A stretch of 53,597 nucleotides of DNA from CAZMZW01 sp964571135 (GTDB taxonomy: Bacteria > Chloroflexota > Anaerolineae > Anaerolineales > Anaerolineaceae): contig CAZMZW010000011.1 in NCBI GenBank assembly GCA_964571135.1, positions 1-53,597 on the forward strand. The letters are read 5' to 3'. The notes beneath the pieces were generated by a model. It searched no databases. It was not told the origin of the DNA and saw only the letters and a list, made by a program, of their open reading frames with translations. A program made the translations under genes and the position numbers. This document shows positions 18,597 through 27,229 of the stretch, piece by piece. Positions within the stretch are counted from its first letter, which is position 1, and each line of letters begins with the position of its first letter.

Positions 18597-20937
18597 GAGT
18601 GAAAATCAAACTTCCAGCGTGAACCCCATCGGCGCCAACCTGCCGCGCATTGACGTACATGAAAAAGTGACCGGGACTGCCATTTTCACCGACGACATCC
18701 AATTCGGACCCGGACTTCTTTTTGCACGGGTCAAACGCAGCCCGCACCCGCATGCCCTGGTCAAAGCCCTTCATACCGAAAAAGCAGAATCCCACCCCGG
18801 CGTGAAAGCCGTGGTCACCGGCGTGGATTTCCCCAACCGCATCGGCCTTTACCTGAAGGATAAACACATCTTCGCCCGCGACCGCGTGCGCTACGTTGGT
18901 GAACCTGTCGCTGCCGTGGCAGCAATTTCCGAGGAAATTGCCGAGGAAGCCCTGGAACTGATCGAGGTGGAATATGAATTGCTTCCCCCGGTCTTTGATC
19001 CCGAGCAGGCCATCCTGCCGGAAAGCCCCCTGCTGCACCCTGAACTGGGCAGTTATGAGGTGGCGAATTTCATCTTCCCCCAACCCGGCACCAACATTTC
19101 CAACCATTTTAAGATCCGCAAAGGGGACGTGGATCCAACCTGGGAAAAGTGCGCGGCGGTGGTTGAACGCAAATACTTTATCCCGAATATCCAGCATGTG
19201 CCCATCGAAACGCACATTGCCATCGCCCAGATGGAACACACCGGTCAGATCACCCTATGGGCCAGCTCACAATCCCCCTTTGCCCAGCGTGCGCTGATCG
19301 CCAAATGCCTGGGCATTCCCCTGGGCAAGCTGCGCGTCATCGCCCCATTCGTGGGCGGCGGTTTTGGCTGCAAAGCCGGCGTGACCATGGAAGCCATTCC
19401 AGTGGCCATTGCCACCAAGCTGCCCGGGCATCCCATCAAGCTGCGCCTCACGCGCGAAGAGGAGTTCTTCACCAACTTCGTCCGCCAACGCCTGATCATC
19501 TCGCTTAAGATGGGCTGCGATAAGGATGGCAATTTGCTTGCCCTGCAGAACAAAATGATCTGGGACGGCGGCGCCAGCACCGAGTACGGGGTCAACATCA
19601 CTCGCGCCGGCGGATACAGCAGCACCGGCCCTTATGATATTCCCAATGTCAAGACCGACAGCTACTGCGTCTATACCAACAATGTGATCGGCGGACCTTA
19701 CCGCGGATTTGGCATGTCTGAACTGCACACCGGCATTGAGCAGTGCGTGGATGAACTGGCAGAGAATATGAACATGGATAAAGTGGACTTCCGGCTGCGC
19801 AACTGCGTTGAAGCCGGCGATACGCTCGTCACCGGCATGACCATGCACCCAACCGGGATCAAGGAATGCATCCGCAAAGCCGCCCAGGCGATCGACTGGG
19901 GCAAAAAAGCTGAACCCAGCGCACCCAATAAAAAACGCGGCAAGGGGATTGCCATCATGTGGAAGGCGCCGGCCATGCCCCCCAACGCCGGTTCCAGCGC
20001 ACTGATCGAATTGACCGACGACGGAACGGTCAATCTTTCGGTGGGCGGACAGGAGATCGGCCAGGGAACCTTCACTGTGGCTGCCCAGATGGCAGCTGCC
20101 ACCCTGGGCGTGCCTTATGAATGGGTGCGCATTTCCAGCCCGGTGGATACCAAGTACAGCGCCTACGAATGGCAGACGGTTGCCAGCCGTTTGACCTGGA
20201 GCATGGGCAACGCCATCGTCTCTGCGGCCAAGGATGCCCGCAAACAAATCCTGGAGATCGCTGCCCAATGGTGGGGGGAGAACATCGACGACCTGGATAT
20301 TGTCAACGGCCGGGTTATTTCCAAGAAATCGGAAGAGGAAGTGGACCTGAAAACCTTTGCCATTTACGGGCTGCCCAAACCCAACGATGAGGGCTGGATC
20401 GGCGGTCCGATCATCGGGCGGGGCAGTTTCATGCCCACCTATGTCACCGGCCTGGATAAGGAAACCGGCCAGGGTAAACGCGCAGTGGTGCATTACACCA
20501 CCGGCGCACAGGCTTTTGAGGTGGAAGTGGACACCGAAACCGGCAAGGTGGAAGTGATCCAGGTGGCAGCCGCATTTGATGTGGGGCATGCCATCAACCC
20601 GGAACTGGTGCGCGCACAGATCGAAGGCGGCGTGTTGCAGGGGATGAGCTCCGCCCTGTTCGAAGAGATCAAGATCAAGGAAGGGGTGATGCAAAACCCC
20701 AGCTTTGTGGATTACCGCATCGCCACCTCGGCGGATTTTCCCGGCAAGATTCACACGATCATCGTGGAAGTGCCGCAGGAGGACGGTCCCTGGGGCGCAC
20801 GCGGCGTTGGCGAACATCCCATGGTGCCTTCCATCGCCGGTCTGGCCAATGCCATCTACGATGCGGTCGGCTTACGCATGCCTGGCCCACCCTTCAGCGC
20901 TGAAAAGATATTCCTGGCACTGCAAAAAAAGAGTTAA
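18589..20937 (+). CDS. Molybdenum hydroxylase molybdopterin (large) subunit
   Basis: A 782-residue xanthine-dehydrogenase-family large subunit. Cofactor and substrate-pocket motifs are FVGGGFGCKAG near 253-263, GPYRGFGMSE near 367, GGQEIGQGTF near 485, and RGVGEHPMVP near 739-748 with the catalytic Glu. The family hydroxylates N-heteroaromatics or aldehydes with water as oxygen source. It lacks the selenocysteine/cysteine loop expected for true CO dehydrogenase, so CO oxidation is unlikely. The downstream ring-opening-type hydrolase suggests a heterocyclic substrate such as a purine, pyrimidine, nicotinate or indole-type compound (inference). No maturation genes are in the window. Confidence 0.93.
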   Translation: MPKSENQTSSVNPIGANLPRIDVHEKVTGTAIFTDDIQFGPGLLFARVKRSPHPHALVKALHTEKAESHPGVKAVVTGVDFPNRIGLYLKDKHIFARDRVRYVGEPVAAVAAISEEIAEEALELIEVEYELLPPVFDPEQAILPESPLLHPELGSYEVANFIFPQPGTNISNHFKIRKGDVDPTWEKCAAVVERKYFIPNIQHVPIETHIAIAQMEHTGQITLWASSQSPFAQRALIAKCLGIPLGKLRVIAPFVGGGFGCKAGVTMEAIPVAIATKLPGHPIKLRLTREEEFFTNFVRQRLIISLKMGCDKDGNLLALQNKMIWDGGASTEYGVNITRAGGYSSTGPYDIPNVKTDSYCVYTNNVIGGPYRGFGMSELHTGIEQCVDELAENMNMDKVDFRLRNCVEAGDTLVTGMTMHPTGIKECIRKAAQAIDWGKKAEPSAPNKKRGKGIAIMWKAPAMPPNAGSSALIELTDDGTVNLSVGGQEIGQGTFTVAAQMAAATLGVPYEWVRISSPVDTKYSAYEWQTVASRLTWSMGNAIVSAAKDARKQILEIAAQWWGENIDDLDIVNGRVISKKSEEEVDLKTFAIYGLPKPNDEGWIGGPIIGRGSFMPTYVTGLDKETGQGKRAVVHYTTGAQAFEVEVDTETGKVEVIQVAAAFDVGHAINPELVRAQIEGGVLQGMSSALFEEIKIKEGVMQNPSFVDYRIATSADFPGKIHTIIVEVPQEDGPWGARGVGEHPMVPSIAGLANAIYDAVGLRMPGPPFSAEKIFLALQKKS

Positions 20938-20970
20938 GATTATGCTCCATCCATTTACGGAGGGATCGTT

Positions 20971-22542
20971 TTGAGTATTAAAGTAAAAATAAAAACCAGC
21001 GCCTATTACGACTCGGTCACCCTGATGGTGGCTGCCAGGGAACTGCTGAAATTCCCGGGAGTGGAGGATGCCTCCATCGTGATGGGCACCCAGACCAACA
21101 AGGACATCCTCAAGCAGAATAACTTATATTCGGCAGAGATCCAAGCCGCCACCCCCAACGACCTGATCATTGCGGTTCGCATGCCGGGTACAGCGGATGC
21201 CGCCCTTGTTGAAGCGGAGAAATTGCTCAATAAGAAAACTGCTACACCGGAAGGGTCAGCCTCGTATTCGCCCAAGACCATCCGTTCGGCTTTTAAATCA
21301 CAACCCAACTCAAACCTGGCCATCATTTCAGTGGCCGGACGCTACGCCACGGGGGAAGCCTGGGAAGCGCTCCATCAAGGGCTGCATGTTTTGCTCTTCA
21401 GCGACAACGTTTCCCTGGAAGATGAAATTGCCCTGAAAAAATACGCCGCCCAGAACGGCCTGTTGTTGATGGGTCCGGGTGCGGGCACGGCCATCCTCAA
21501 CGGCGTGGGACTGGGGTTTGCCAATGCCCTGCCCAAAGGACCGGTGGGGATCGTCTCCGCTGCCGGCACCGGATTGCAGGAAGTAAGCACCCTGCTTGCC
21601 AAACACGGGGTGGGCATCACCCAGGGGATCGGCACCGGCGGACGCGACCTCAAAAAAGAGGTGGGCGGGATGATGATGCTGCAAGGGCTGACCGCACTGC
21701 AGGCAGATGCTGAGACCAAAGTGATCGTCTTGATCAGCAAACCACCAGCTGAGGAAGTTGCCAGCAAGATCCTGGACCAGGTGCGGCTTTCCAAAAAGCC
21801 GACCGTGATCTGTTTCCTGGGGAAATCCCTGCCACAGGCAAAAGAGGATAAGTTCTACTCCGCCACCACACTGGAAGAAGCCGCCCTGCAGGCTGCCCGA
21901 TTAGCCGGCGCGGATCTGCCCAGCGAAGCCGAAAACTTTAATCAACAGCATAAAGAGATCAGCCATCAAGCTGAGCAATTACGAACCTGCCTGAAACCCG
22001 GGCAGAAATATCTGCGCGGATTGTTCTCGGGCGGAACGCTGTGTTATGAAGCCCAAGTGATCTGGAGCGAACTGGTTAAAAAACCCGTCCTTTCCAACGC
22101 GCCGCTGGAGAAAGCCCAACAAATGGCAGATTCCAACAAGAGCACGGGGCACTGCGCCATTGACCTGGGTGAAGAAGAGTTCACCGTCGGACGCCCGCAC
22201 CCGATGATCGATAATGACCTGCGCATCCGGCGGATACTGCAGGAAGCCAAAGACCCCGAAGCGGCGGTCATCATGCTGGACGTGGTCATCGGTTACGGCG
22301 CACATCCTGACCCGGCATCTGAGCTGGCAGCCGCTGCCAAACAAGCAATCGCGCTGGCTGCCAAAGAGGGACGCCAGCTGATCTTCACCGCATCCGTGAC
22401 CGGCACTGAACAAGACCCGCAGTGCCTGAGCCGCACCACGAAAACTTTGGAGGATGCCGGTATCAACGTTTGCAAAAGCAATGCGATGGCAGCACATTTG
22501 ACCGCCGCCATCCTGACCCCGGATTATTGGATACGGGAGTGA
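20971..22542 (+). CDS. fdrA: FdrA protein (acyl-CoA-synthetase-like, carbamoyltransferase component)
   Basis: A 523-residue FdrA/AllF homologue. The N-terminal module begins AYYDSVTLMVAARELLKFPG, then a CoA-binding-like Rossmann part (SNLAIISVAGRYA near 110), and a C-terminal SucC/SucD-like ligase part (GMMMLQGLTALQAD, ATGIVVIGYG-type segment as LDVVIGYGAHPDP). In Escherichia coli, FdrA acts with YlbE (DUF1116) and YlbF as oxamate carbamoyltransferase in allantoin breakdown. Here it is directly followed by a DUF1116 gene. I take the TTG at 20971 as start because GGAGGG lies about 8 bases before it and no better ATG exists. Confidence 0.88.
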   Translation: MSIKVKIKTSAYYDSVTLMVAARELLKFPGVEDASIVMGTQTNKDILKQNNLYSAEIQAATPNDLIIAVRMPGTADAALVEAEKLLNKKTATPEGSASYSPKTIRSAFKSQPNSNLAIISVAGRYATGEAWEALHQGLHVLLFSDNVSLEDEIALKKYAAQNGLLLMGPGAGTAILNGVGLGFANALPKGPVGIVSAAGTGLQEVSTLLAKHGVGITQGIGTGGRDLKKEVGGMMMLQGLTALQADAETKVIVLISKPPAEEVASKILDQVRLSKKPTVICFLGKSLPQAKEDKFYSATTLEEAALQAARLAGADLPSEAENFNQQHKEISHQAEQLRTCLKPGQKYLRGLFSGGTLCYEAQVIWSELVKKPVLSNAPLEKAQQMADSNKSTGHCAIDLGEEEFTVGRPHPMIDNDLRIRRILQEAKDPEAAVIMLDVVIGYGAHPDPASELAAAAKQAIALAAKEGRQLIFTASVTGTEQDPQCLSRTTKTLEDAGINVCKSNAMAAHLTAAILTPDYWIRE

Positions 22543-22544
22543 AA

Positions 22545-23957
22545 ATGTCTGAACGCAAATTACAGGATCTTTTTAGAAAACCCATTTCCGCGATCAATAT
22601 CGGGCTGACCGGAATGGCAGACGCCCTGAAAGAACAGGACGTCCCGGTCACCCAGCTGGACTGGCATCCGCCGGTTGGGGATGTACCCCGCCTCTTTGTC
22701 ACCAAAAAAGGCGTTGATATTGAAAAGGCCAACCTGGAAGCCTGTGAACGGATCAAGAAAGCCAACCCGGTGCTGGTGGGCATGGGCATCGCCAGGGATG
22801 TCATCCCCGGCATGCACAAAAAAATGTTCCTGCACGCCGGCCCGCCTATCACCTGGGAACGCATGTGCGGTCCCACCCGCGGCGCCATCATGGGAGCCCT
22901 CATTTATGAGGGGCTTGCCAAGGATGAAAAGGAAGCGGAAAAAATGGCTGGCTCCGGGGATATCGAATTCTCGCCCTGCCACCACCACCACAGCGTGGGA
23001 CCCATGGCGGGCATCGTCTCCCCCAGCATGCCAGTCTTCATCCTGCAAAACAAGACCTACGGCAACTTCGCCTATGCCACGATCAACGAAGGTCTGGGCA
23101 AGGTGCTGCGCTACGGCGGGATGGGCGCGGAAGTATATGAACGGCTGCGCTGGATGGAAAAAACGCTGTATCCCATCCTGGCGCGCGCGCTCGCAACCCT
23201 GCCCAACGGCATTGATATTAAAAGCATCATCGCCCAGGCATTGCACATGGGGGATGAATGCCACAACCGCAACCGGGCGGCTACCTCCCTGTTTCTGCGC
23301 GCCATCGCTCCGGCATTGGCACGCACCAGCCAGGAAAATGAAGACCTCGCCAAAGTGATCGAGTTCATCGACCGCAATGACCATTTCTTCCTGAACCTGG
23401 GCATGCCAGCCGGCAAAGCCTCCATGGAACCCGCCGAGGGTATCGAAGGCTGCACCGTGGTCACCGTCATGGCGCGCAACGGCACCGACTTCGGCATCCG
23501 TTTTTCGTGGCTGCCGGAACGCTGGTTCACCGCCCCAGCCGGGATCGTGCAGGGGTTGTACTTCCCCGGTTTCAGCGCCGAGGACGCCAACCCGGATATC
23601 GGCGACAGCTCCATCACAGAAACCTCGGGCTACGGCGGCACAGCCATGGCAGCGGCGCCCGCCATCACCCAATTCGTGGGCGGCACACCCGAGATGGCCA
23701 CTCGCACCACGCTGGAGATGTACGAGATCACCATGGATGAACACAACAGCTACACCATACCAGCCCTCAACTTCCGCGGCACACCCCTGGGAATTGACGT
23801 GCGCAAGGTGATGGAAACGGGCATCCTGCCGCAGATCAACACCGGCATCGCCCATAAGAAACCCGGCATCGGGCAGGTGGGCGCCGGATTCCTGCGCGCC
23901 CCCCAACCGTGTTTTACGGATGCGTTCAACGCCATCCAGGAACTTTGTTCAATTTAA
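22545..23957 (+). CDS. DUF1116 protein (YlbE/AllG-like)
   Basis: A 470-residue DUF1116 protein, partner of FdrA in the known oxamate carbamoyltransferase. The family core is seen in PVLVGMGIARDVIPGM, PPITWERMCGPTRGAIMGAL and FSPCHHHHSVGPMAG, a His-rich stretch that is likely part of the active site. I start at the ATG at 22545, 2 bases after the fdrA stop with GGGAG before it, rather than at the longer upstream frame that overlaps fdrA. No third subunit (YlbF, DUF2877) or carbamate kinase follows, so the complex may differ from the E. coli one. Confidence 0.88.
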   Translation: MSERKLQDLFRKPISAINIGLTGMADALKEQDVPVTQLDWHPPVGDVPRLFVTKKGVDIEKANLEACERIKKANPVLVGMGIARDVIPGMHKKMFLHAGPPITWERMCGPTRGAIMGALIYEGLAKDEKEAEKMAGSGDIEFSPCHHHHSVGPMAGIVSPSMPVFILQNKTYGNFAYATINEGLGKVLRYGGMGAEVYERLRWMEKTLYPILARALATLPNGIDIKSIIAQALHMGDECHNRNRAATSLFLRAIAPALARTSQENEDLAKVIEFIDRNDHFFLNLGMPAGKASMEPAEGIEGCTVVTVMARNGTDFGIRFSWLPERWFTAPAGIVQGLYFPGFSAEDANPDIGDSSITETSGYGGTAMAAAPAITQFVGGTPEMATRTTLEMYEITMDEHNSYTIPALNFRGTPLGIDVRKVMETGILPQINTGIAHKKPGIGQVGAGFLRAPQPCFTDAFNAIQELCSI

Positions 23958-23973
23958 CCATTCGGAGGAACTT

Positions 23974-24855
23974 ATGAAATTCATCGACCTGACCATCCCA
24001 CTGGGAATCGCCACCCCCGCCTGGCCCACCTACGAGCCGCTGCAGCTCAAGTACTTCAAGCGGCTGGCACCCAACGGCGCCAACGGGCAGCTGCTGACCC
24101 ACTCCAACCACCTGGGCACCCATCTGGACGGAGAGATCCATTTTCACACACCCGGCAAGGACATTGCCTCATTGACCATGGATTTCCTGGTGCACGAGGC
24201 TGCCGTGGTGGACCTGAGCGATGTGTGCGGCGATTACGATGTATATACCAGCAAAATGGTGGAGGAGCGCGTGGAAGTGAAGCCCGGCGACATCCTCATC
24301 ATCCACACCGGCTACCACCACTTCGGCTGGGACATGCCCACCGCCAACGAGATCCGCTACATGGTGATGCACCCCGGGCCGGACCGCGAATTTGCCGACT
24401 GGGCCAAAGCCAAGAAACTGCGCTGGATCGGGGTGGACTGCGGCAGCGCCGACCATCCGATGAATACCATCATCCGGGACTGGATGCCGCGTCAGGCACG
24501 CCAGGCGGACAAGGTGTTCCAAAAGAAATTTGGCAAACCGCTGGCGGAGTACTTTGATGACAGCAAGTACCAGCTGATGCATTTGGAAATGTTCCCCTTC
24601 GGCATCATCCATGCCGAATGCCTGGGCGGCGAGATCGACCTACTCTGCAACCGGCGCGTGCCACTGGGCTTCTTCCCATGGCGCTTTGTGGACGGCGAAT
24701 CGAGCATCGGGCGCTGCGTGGCCATGCTGGAAGACAGCGAGTATGACAAGCTGCAGCAGGAGAAAGCCAAACTGCCCAAGACCAAATTTGGGGATGCCTT
24801 CAATCCCAAACACACCGAGCAACTTAATGCGCTCAGCAAAGCAAACCTTGCCTGA
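23974..24855 (+). CDS. Cyclase-family metal-dependent hydrolase
   Basis: A 293-residue member of the cyclase/kynurenine-formamidase superfamily. The metal signature HLGTHLDGEIHF lies near residues 46-57. Other conserved parts are GDILIIHTGYHH and WIGVDCGSADHP. The family hydrolyses amides and cyclic imides (kynurenine formamidase, isatin hydrolase), fitting a ring-opening or deformylating step after hydroxylation. Start set at 23974 because GGAGG precedes that ATG; the longer frame overlaps the DUF1116 gene. Longer than classic kynurenine formamidases (about 210 residues), with added C-terminal segments. Confidence 0.9.
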   Translation: MKFIDLTIPLGIATPAWPTYEPLQLKYFKRLAPNGANGQLLTHSNHLGTHLDGEIHFHTPGKDIASLTMDFLVHEAAVVDLSDVCGDYDVYTSKMVEERVEVKPGDILIIHTGYHHFGWDMPTANEIRYMVMHPGPDREFADWAKAKKLRWIGVDCGSADHPMNTIIRDWMPRQARQADKVFQKKFGKPLAEYFDDSKYQLMHLEMFPFGIIHAECLGGEIDLLCNRRVPLGFFPWRFVDGESSIGRCVAMLEDSEYDKLQQEKAKLPKTKFGDAFNPKHTEQLNALSKANLA

Positions 24856-24897
24856 GACAGATGACTTAATGAAAAACAAGCGAATGGAGAAAAAGTT

Positions 24898-25590
24898 ATG
24901 GCGATAGATATGGAACTGGAATCTGTACTGCGCGCCCCGGAAGTGCCGCAGGCCAAGTATCCGCCCAAGGTGATCACCCTCGCCAACGGCAAAAAGATGG
25001 TGGTGCGCGAAGCCAGCCGCGAGGATGTGCCCACGCTGCTGAACGCGGTGCGCCCCACGGTGAACGTCGAACGCGATTATTACGACATCGTCGGCGCGCG
25101 GCTGTATGCCGAACTGTTGGGCTGGTACCGCTACCGCGTGCGCAATGAATACTGCCTGGTGGGCCAGGTGGACGGCTACCTGGTGGGCATTGTCAACGGA
25201 AGGATGATGAACGAGAAGATCGGCATCAGCCTGCACACCCTGGCCATCGACCGCGGCCTGCGGGTGGGCTCGCACCTGTTCGCCTCCAAGATGGAGCACC
25301 ACATCGAGCACCTGAAAAATGAAGAAGTGTGGATTGTGGCGGAAAGCCCGATCGGCTTCCGGCGCTGGATGATCGAGTACGGGCTGGAACTGATGCCGAC
25401 CGTGCAGCATGAGCTGGGCGGGGCGACCGCCTTCCGGCTGACCACCAAGATCTACTACGACACCAAGGCGCGCCTGGTGACCGGCGAACGACCGGTGCCG
25501 AAGAAATTATTGGACGAGGCCATGGCAGAGATCAAGATCGCGGATGAGAAAACCATCGCCGAGAAGATCGCCGGCGTGAAAGGGAGATAA
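24898..25590 (+). CDS. GNAT-fold acetyltransferase-like protein
   Basis: A 230-residue protein with a GNAT-like core: VVREASREDVPTLLNAV at the first strand and helix, GYLVGIVNGRMMN and SLHTLAIDRGLRVGSHLF at the acetyl-CoA-binding strand and loop, then RRWMIEYGLELMPT. The usual QxxGxG/A pyrophosphate loop reads RGLRVGS, a recognisable variant. It may acylate an amino intermediate of the pathway. Its position between the cyclase and the thiolase, 4 bases before the thiolase, makes it part of the same operon. Exact function unknown. Confidence 0.78.
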   Translation: MAIDMELESVLRAPEVPQAKYPPKVITLANGKKMVVREASREDVPTLLNAVRPTVNVERDYYDIVGARLYAELLGWYRYRVRNEYCLVGQVDGYLVGIVNGRMMNEKIGISLHTLAIDRGLRVGSHLFASKMEHHIEHLKNEEVWIVAESPIGFRRWMIEYGLELMPTVQHELGGATAFRLTTKIYYDTKARLVTGERPVPKKLLDEAMAEIKIADEKTIAEKIAGVKGR

Positions 25591-25594
25591 AGAT

Positions 25595-26788
25595 ATGAGA
25601 GAAGTTGCTATTATTGGCGCGGGGATGATCCCCTTCGGACGCCGCGACCAGGATACCCTCCTGGATATGCTGGCGTACGCGTCCCTCAAAGCGCTGGACG
25701 ATGCCGGGCTGGGCAACAAGACCGTGGACGCGGTTTACGTTGCCAACATGGGCGCCGGGATGCTGCAGCATCAGAGCGCCATCGCCAGCTCCCTGGTGGA
25801 TAGGCTGAGCCTGCTTCCGGCAGCCGCGGACGCCATCGAGAACGGACCGGCTTCGGGCGCATCCGCCATCAAGAACGGACTGCTGGCAGTCGCCTCCGGT
25901 TACTATGACCTGGTGCTGGTGGCGGGCGGTGAGAAAATGCGCGAGGTCACTGGCTGGAAAGCCACCGACTTCGTCGCCACCATGACCCACCCGGAAGTGG
26001 AGTACCCCTACGGCATCACCCTGCCGGGCATGGCGGGGATGTTCACCCGCTTGTATATGGAGAAGTACGGCGTCACCCGCGAACAGCTCGTAGACGTGGC
26101 CATCAAGAACCAGAAGATGGGCGGGCTCAACCCGTATGCGCACGTGGAAATGGCGATCACCAAGGAGGGCATCATGACCAGCCCGGACTCAGTGGTCAAT
26201 AACCCGGTGGGAGCCGACCCGCTGCACCTTTACGATATGTGCCCGGTGAGCGACGGCGCCGCCGCGGTGATCCTGTGCCCGCTGGACATGGCCAAGAAGA
26301 TCGCCCCCAAAACACCCGTGCTGGTGGCGGGCTTTGGTCAGGCGACGGACACCCACACCCTGCAGGAACGGGATGACCCGACCGACCTCAAGGCGGTCAC
26401 CCTGGCGGCTCAGCAGGCATTTGAACGAGCCAAGCTAAAACCGAGTGACATTGACGTGGCTGAACTGCACGACGCCTTCACCATCCTGGAAATTGCCGAG
26501 AGCGAGCACGTGGGCTTTTTCAAAAAGGGAGAAGGCGGCAAAGCCGTCTCCGCCGGAAAGACAGCGCTGGGCGGGCAGATCCCGATCAACATGTCGGGCG
26601 GACTGAAAGCGCGCGGGCATCCGGTGGGCGCCACCGGCGTAGCGCAGGTGGTGGAGGTGGTCTTCCAGCTGCGGCATGAGCTGGAAAAGAACCGCCAGGT
26701 GAAGGACGCCAAAAACGGCTTCACGGTCAACTTTGGCGGCTTTGGCAACAACGTGGTGGCCTTTGTGCTGCGGAGGGTTGAGGCATGA
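25595..26788 (+). CDS. Thiolase-fold protein without the nucleophilic cysteine
   Basis: A 397-residue SCP-x-type thiolase. The fold is clear (GAGMIPFGRRDQDTLLDM start, HDAFTILE, GGLKARGHPVGATG near 335-348). The normal nucleophile segment NxxCASG instead reads ENGPASGASAI, with Pro near residue 85 where Cys is expected, and the C-terminal Cys position reads FGGFGNN. The active-site His and the HPxGATG motif remain. The protein may catalyse a Cys-independent reaction or act as an acyl-CoA-binding scaffold. It is coupled by a 4-base overlap to a DUF35 protein, the usual partner of this subfamily. Confidence 0.9.
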   Translation: MREVAIIGAGMIPFGRRDQDTLLDMLAYASLKALDDAGLGNKTVDAVYVANMGAGMLQHQSAIASSLVDRLSLLPAAADAIENGPASGASAIKNGLLAVASGYYDLVLVAGGEKMREVTGWKATDFVATMTHPEVEYPYGITLPGMAGMFTRLYMEKYGVTREQLVDVAIKNQKMGGLNPYAHVEMAITKEGIMTSPDSVVNNPVGADPLHLYDMCPVSDGAAAVILCPLDMAKKIAPKTPVLVAGFGQATDTHTLQERDDPTDLKAVTLAAQQAFERAKLKPSDIDVAELHDAFTILEIAESEHVGFFKKGEGGKAVSAGKTALGGQIPINMSGGLKARGHPVGATGVAQVVEVVFQLRHELEKNRQVKDAKNGFTVNFGGFGNNVVAFVLRRVEA

Positions 26789-27138
26789 ACACGATACCGA
26801 TCAAAGCCTATCAGTGCAAGAAATGCGGACGGGTGCACTATCCCTTCCACGACCGCTGCCTGGAATGCAAGGGGCGGGATTTTGAGGTGATCGCGCCCGA
26901 GGGGAATGCCAAACTGCTGGCGTATACGCAGATCTTCAACCTGCCGTGGGGATTTGACGAGAGATTCCTGATCATCGGCGTAGCCCAGTTCGAGAACGGG
27001 GTGAAAGCCATGGGGCAGGTGAAAGCGGACTCACTGGACGGGTTCAAGAGCGGGATGAAGGTGAAAGCCAGCTGGGAGCCGGTGCGCACGGTTCAAGGGG
27101 AGCACGTGTTCGGCTTGAAGTTTGAGCCGATGAAATAA
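26785..27138 (+). CDS. Zn-ribbon/OB-fold protein (DUF35), thiolase partner
   Basis: A 117-residue DUF35 protein: an N-terminal rubredoxin-like zinc ribbon (CKKCGRVHYPFHDRCLEC, residues about 10-27) followed by an OB-fold. In archaeal acetoacetyl-CoA thiolase/HMG-CoA synthase complexes a DUF35 protein bridges the subunits and channels acyl-CoA; polyketide and SCP-x thiolases also use it. The ATG overlaps the thiolase stop (ATGA). It is the last gene of the operon, followed by a terminator. Confidence 0.9.
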   Translation: MNTIPIKAYQCKKCGRVHYPFHDRCLECKGRDFEVIAPEGNAKLLAYTQIFNLPWGFDERFLIIGVAQFENGVKAMGQVKADSLDGFKSGMKVKASWEPVRTVQGEHVFGLKFEPMK

Positions 27139-27145
27139 GATTATG

Positions 27146-27173
27146 AACCCGCCGGAATATCGGCGGGTTTTTT
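27146..27173 (+). terminator. Intrinsic terminator of the molybdenum-hydroxylase operon
   Basis: A 9-bp stem (AACCCGCCG with CGGCGGGTT) closes a six-base loop and runs into six T residues. It starts 8 bases after the DUF35 stop. Confidence 0.92.
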
Positions 27174-27229
27174 ATTAGAAAGTTCCTGTCCCCTACGCAC
27201 AACGACTTTTCCTTCCGCTCAATGACACA

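Noticed and set aside
19267..20817. A 516-codon minus-strand frame opposite the large hydroxylase subunit
   Set aside because: It is an antisense shadow of a GC-rich gene with normal codon use on the plus strand.
18589..20937. Aerobic carbon monoxide dehydrogenase large subunit
   Set aside because: The active-site loop does not show the cysteine motif typical of true CO dehydrogenases, and the downstream genes do not fit CO oxidation.
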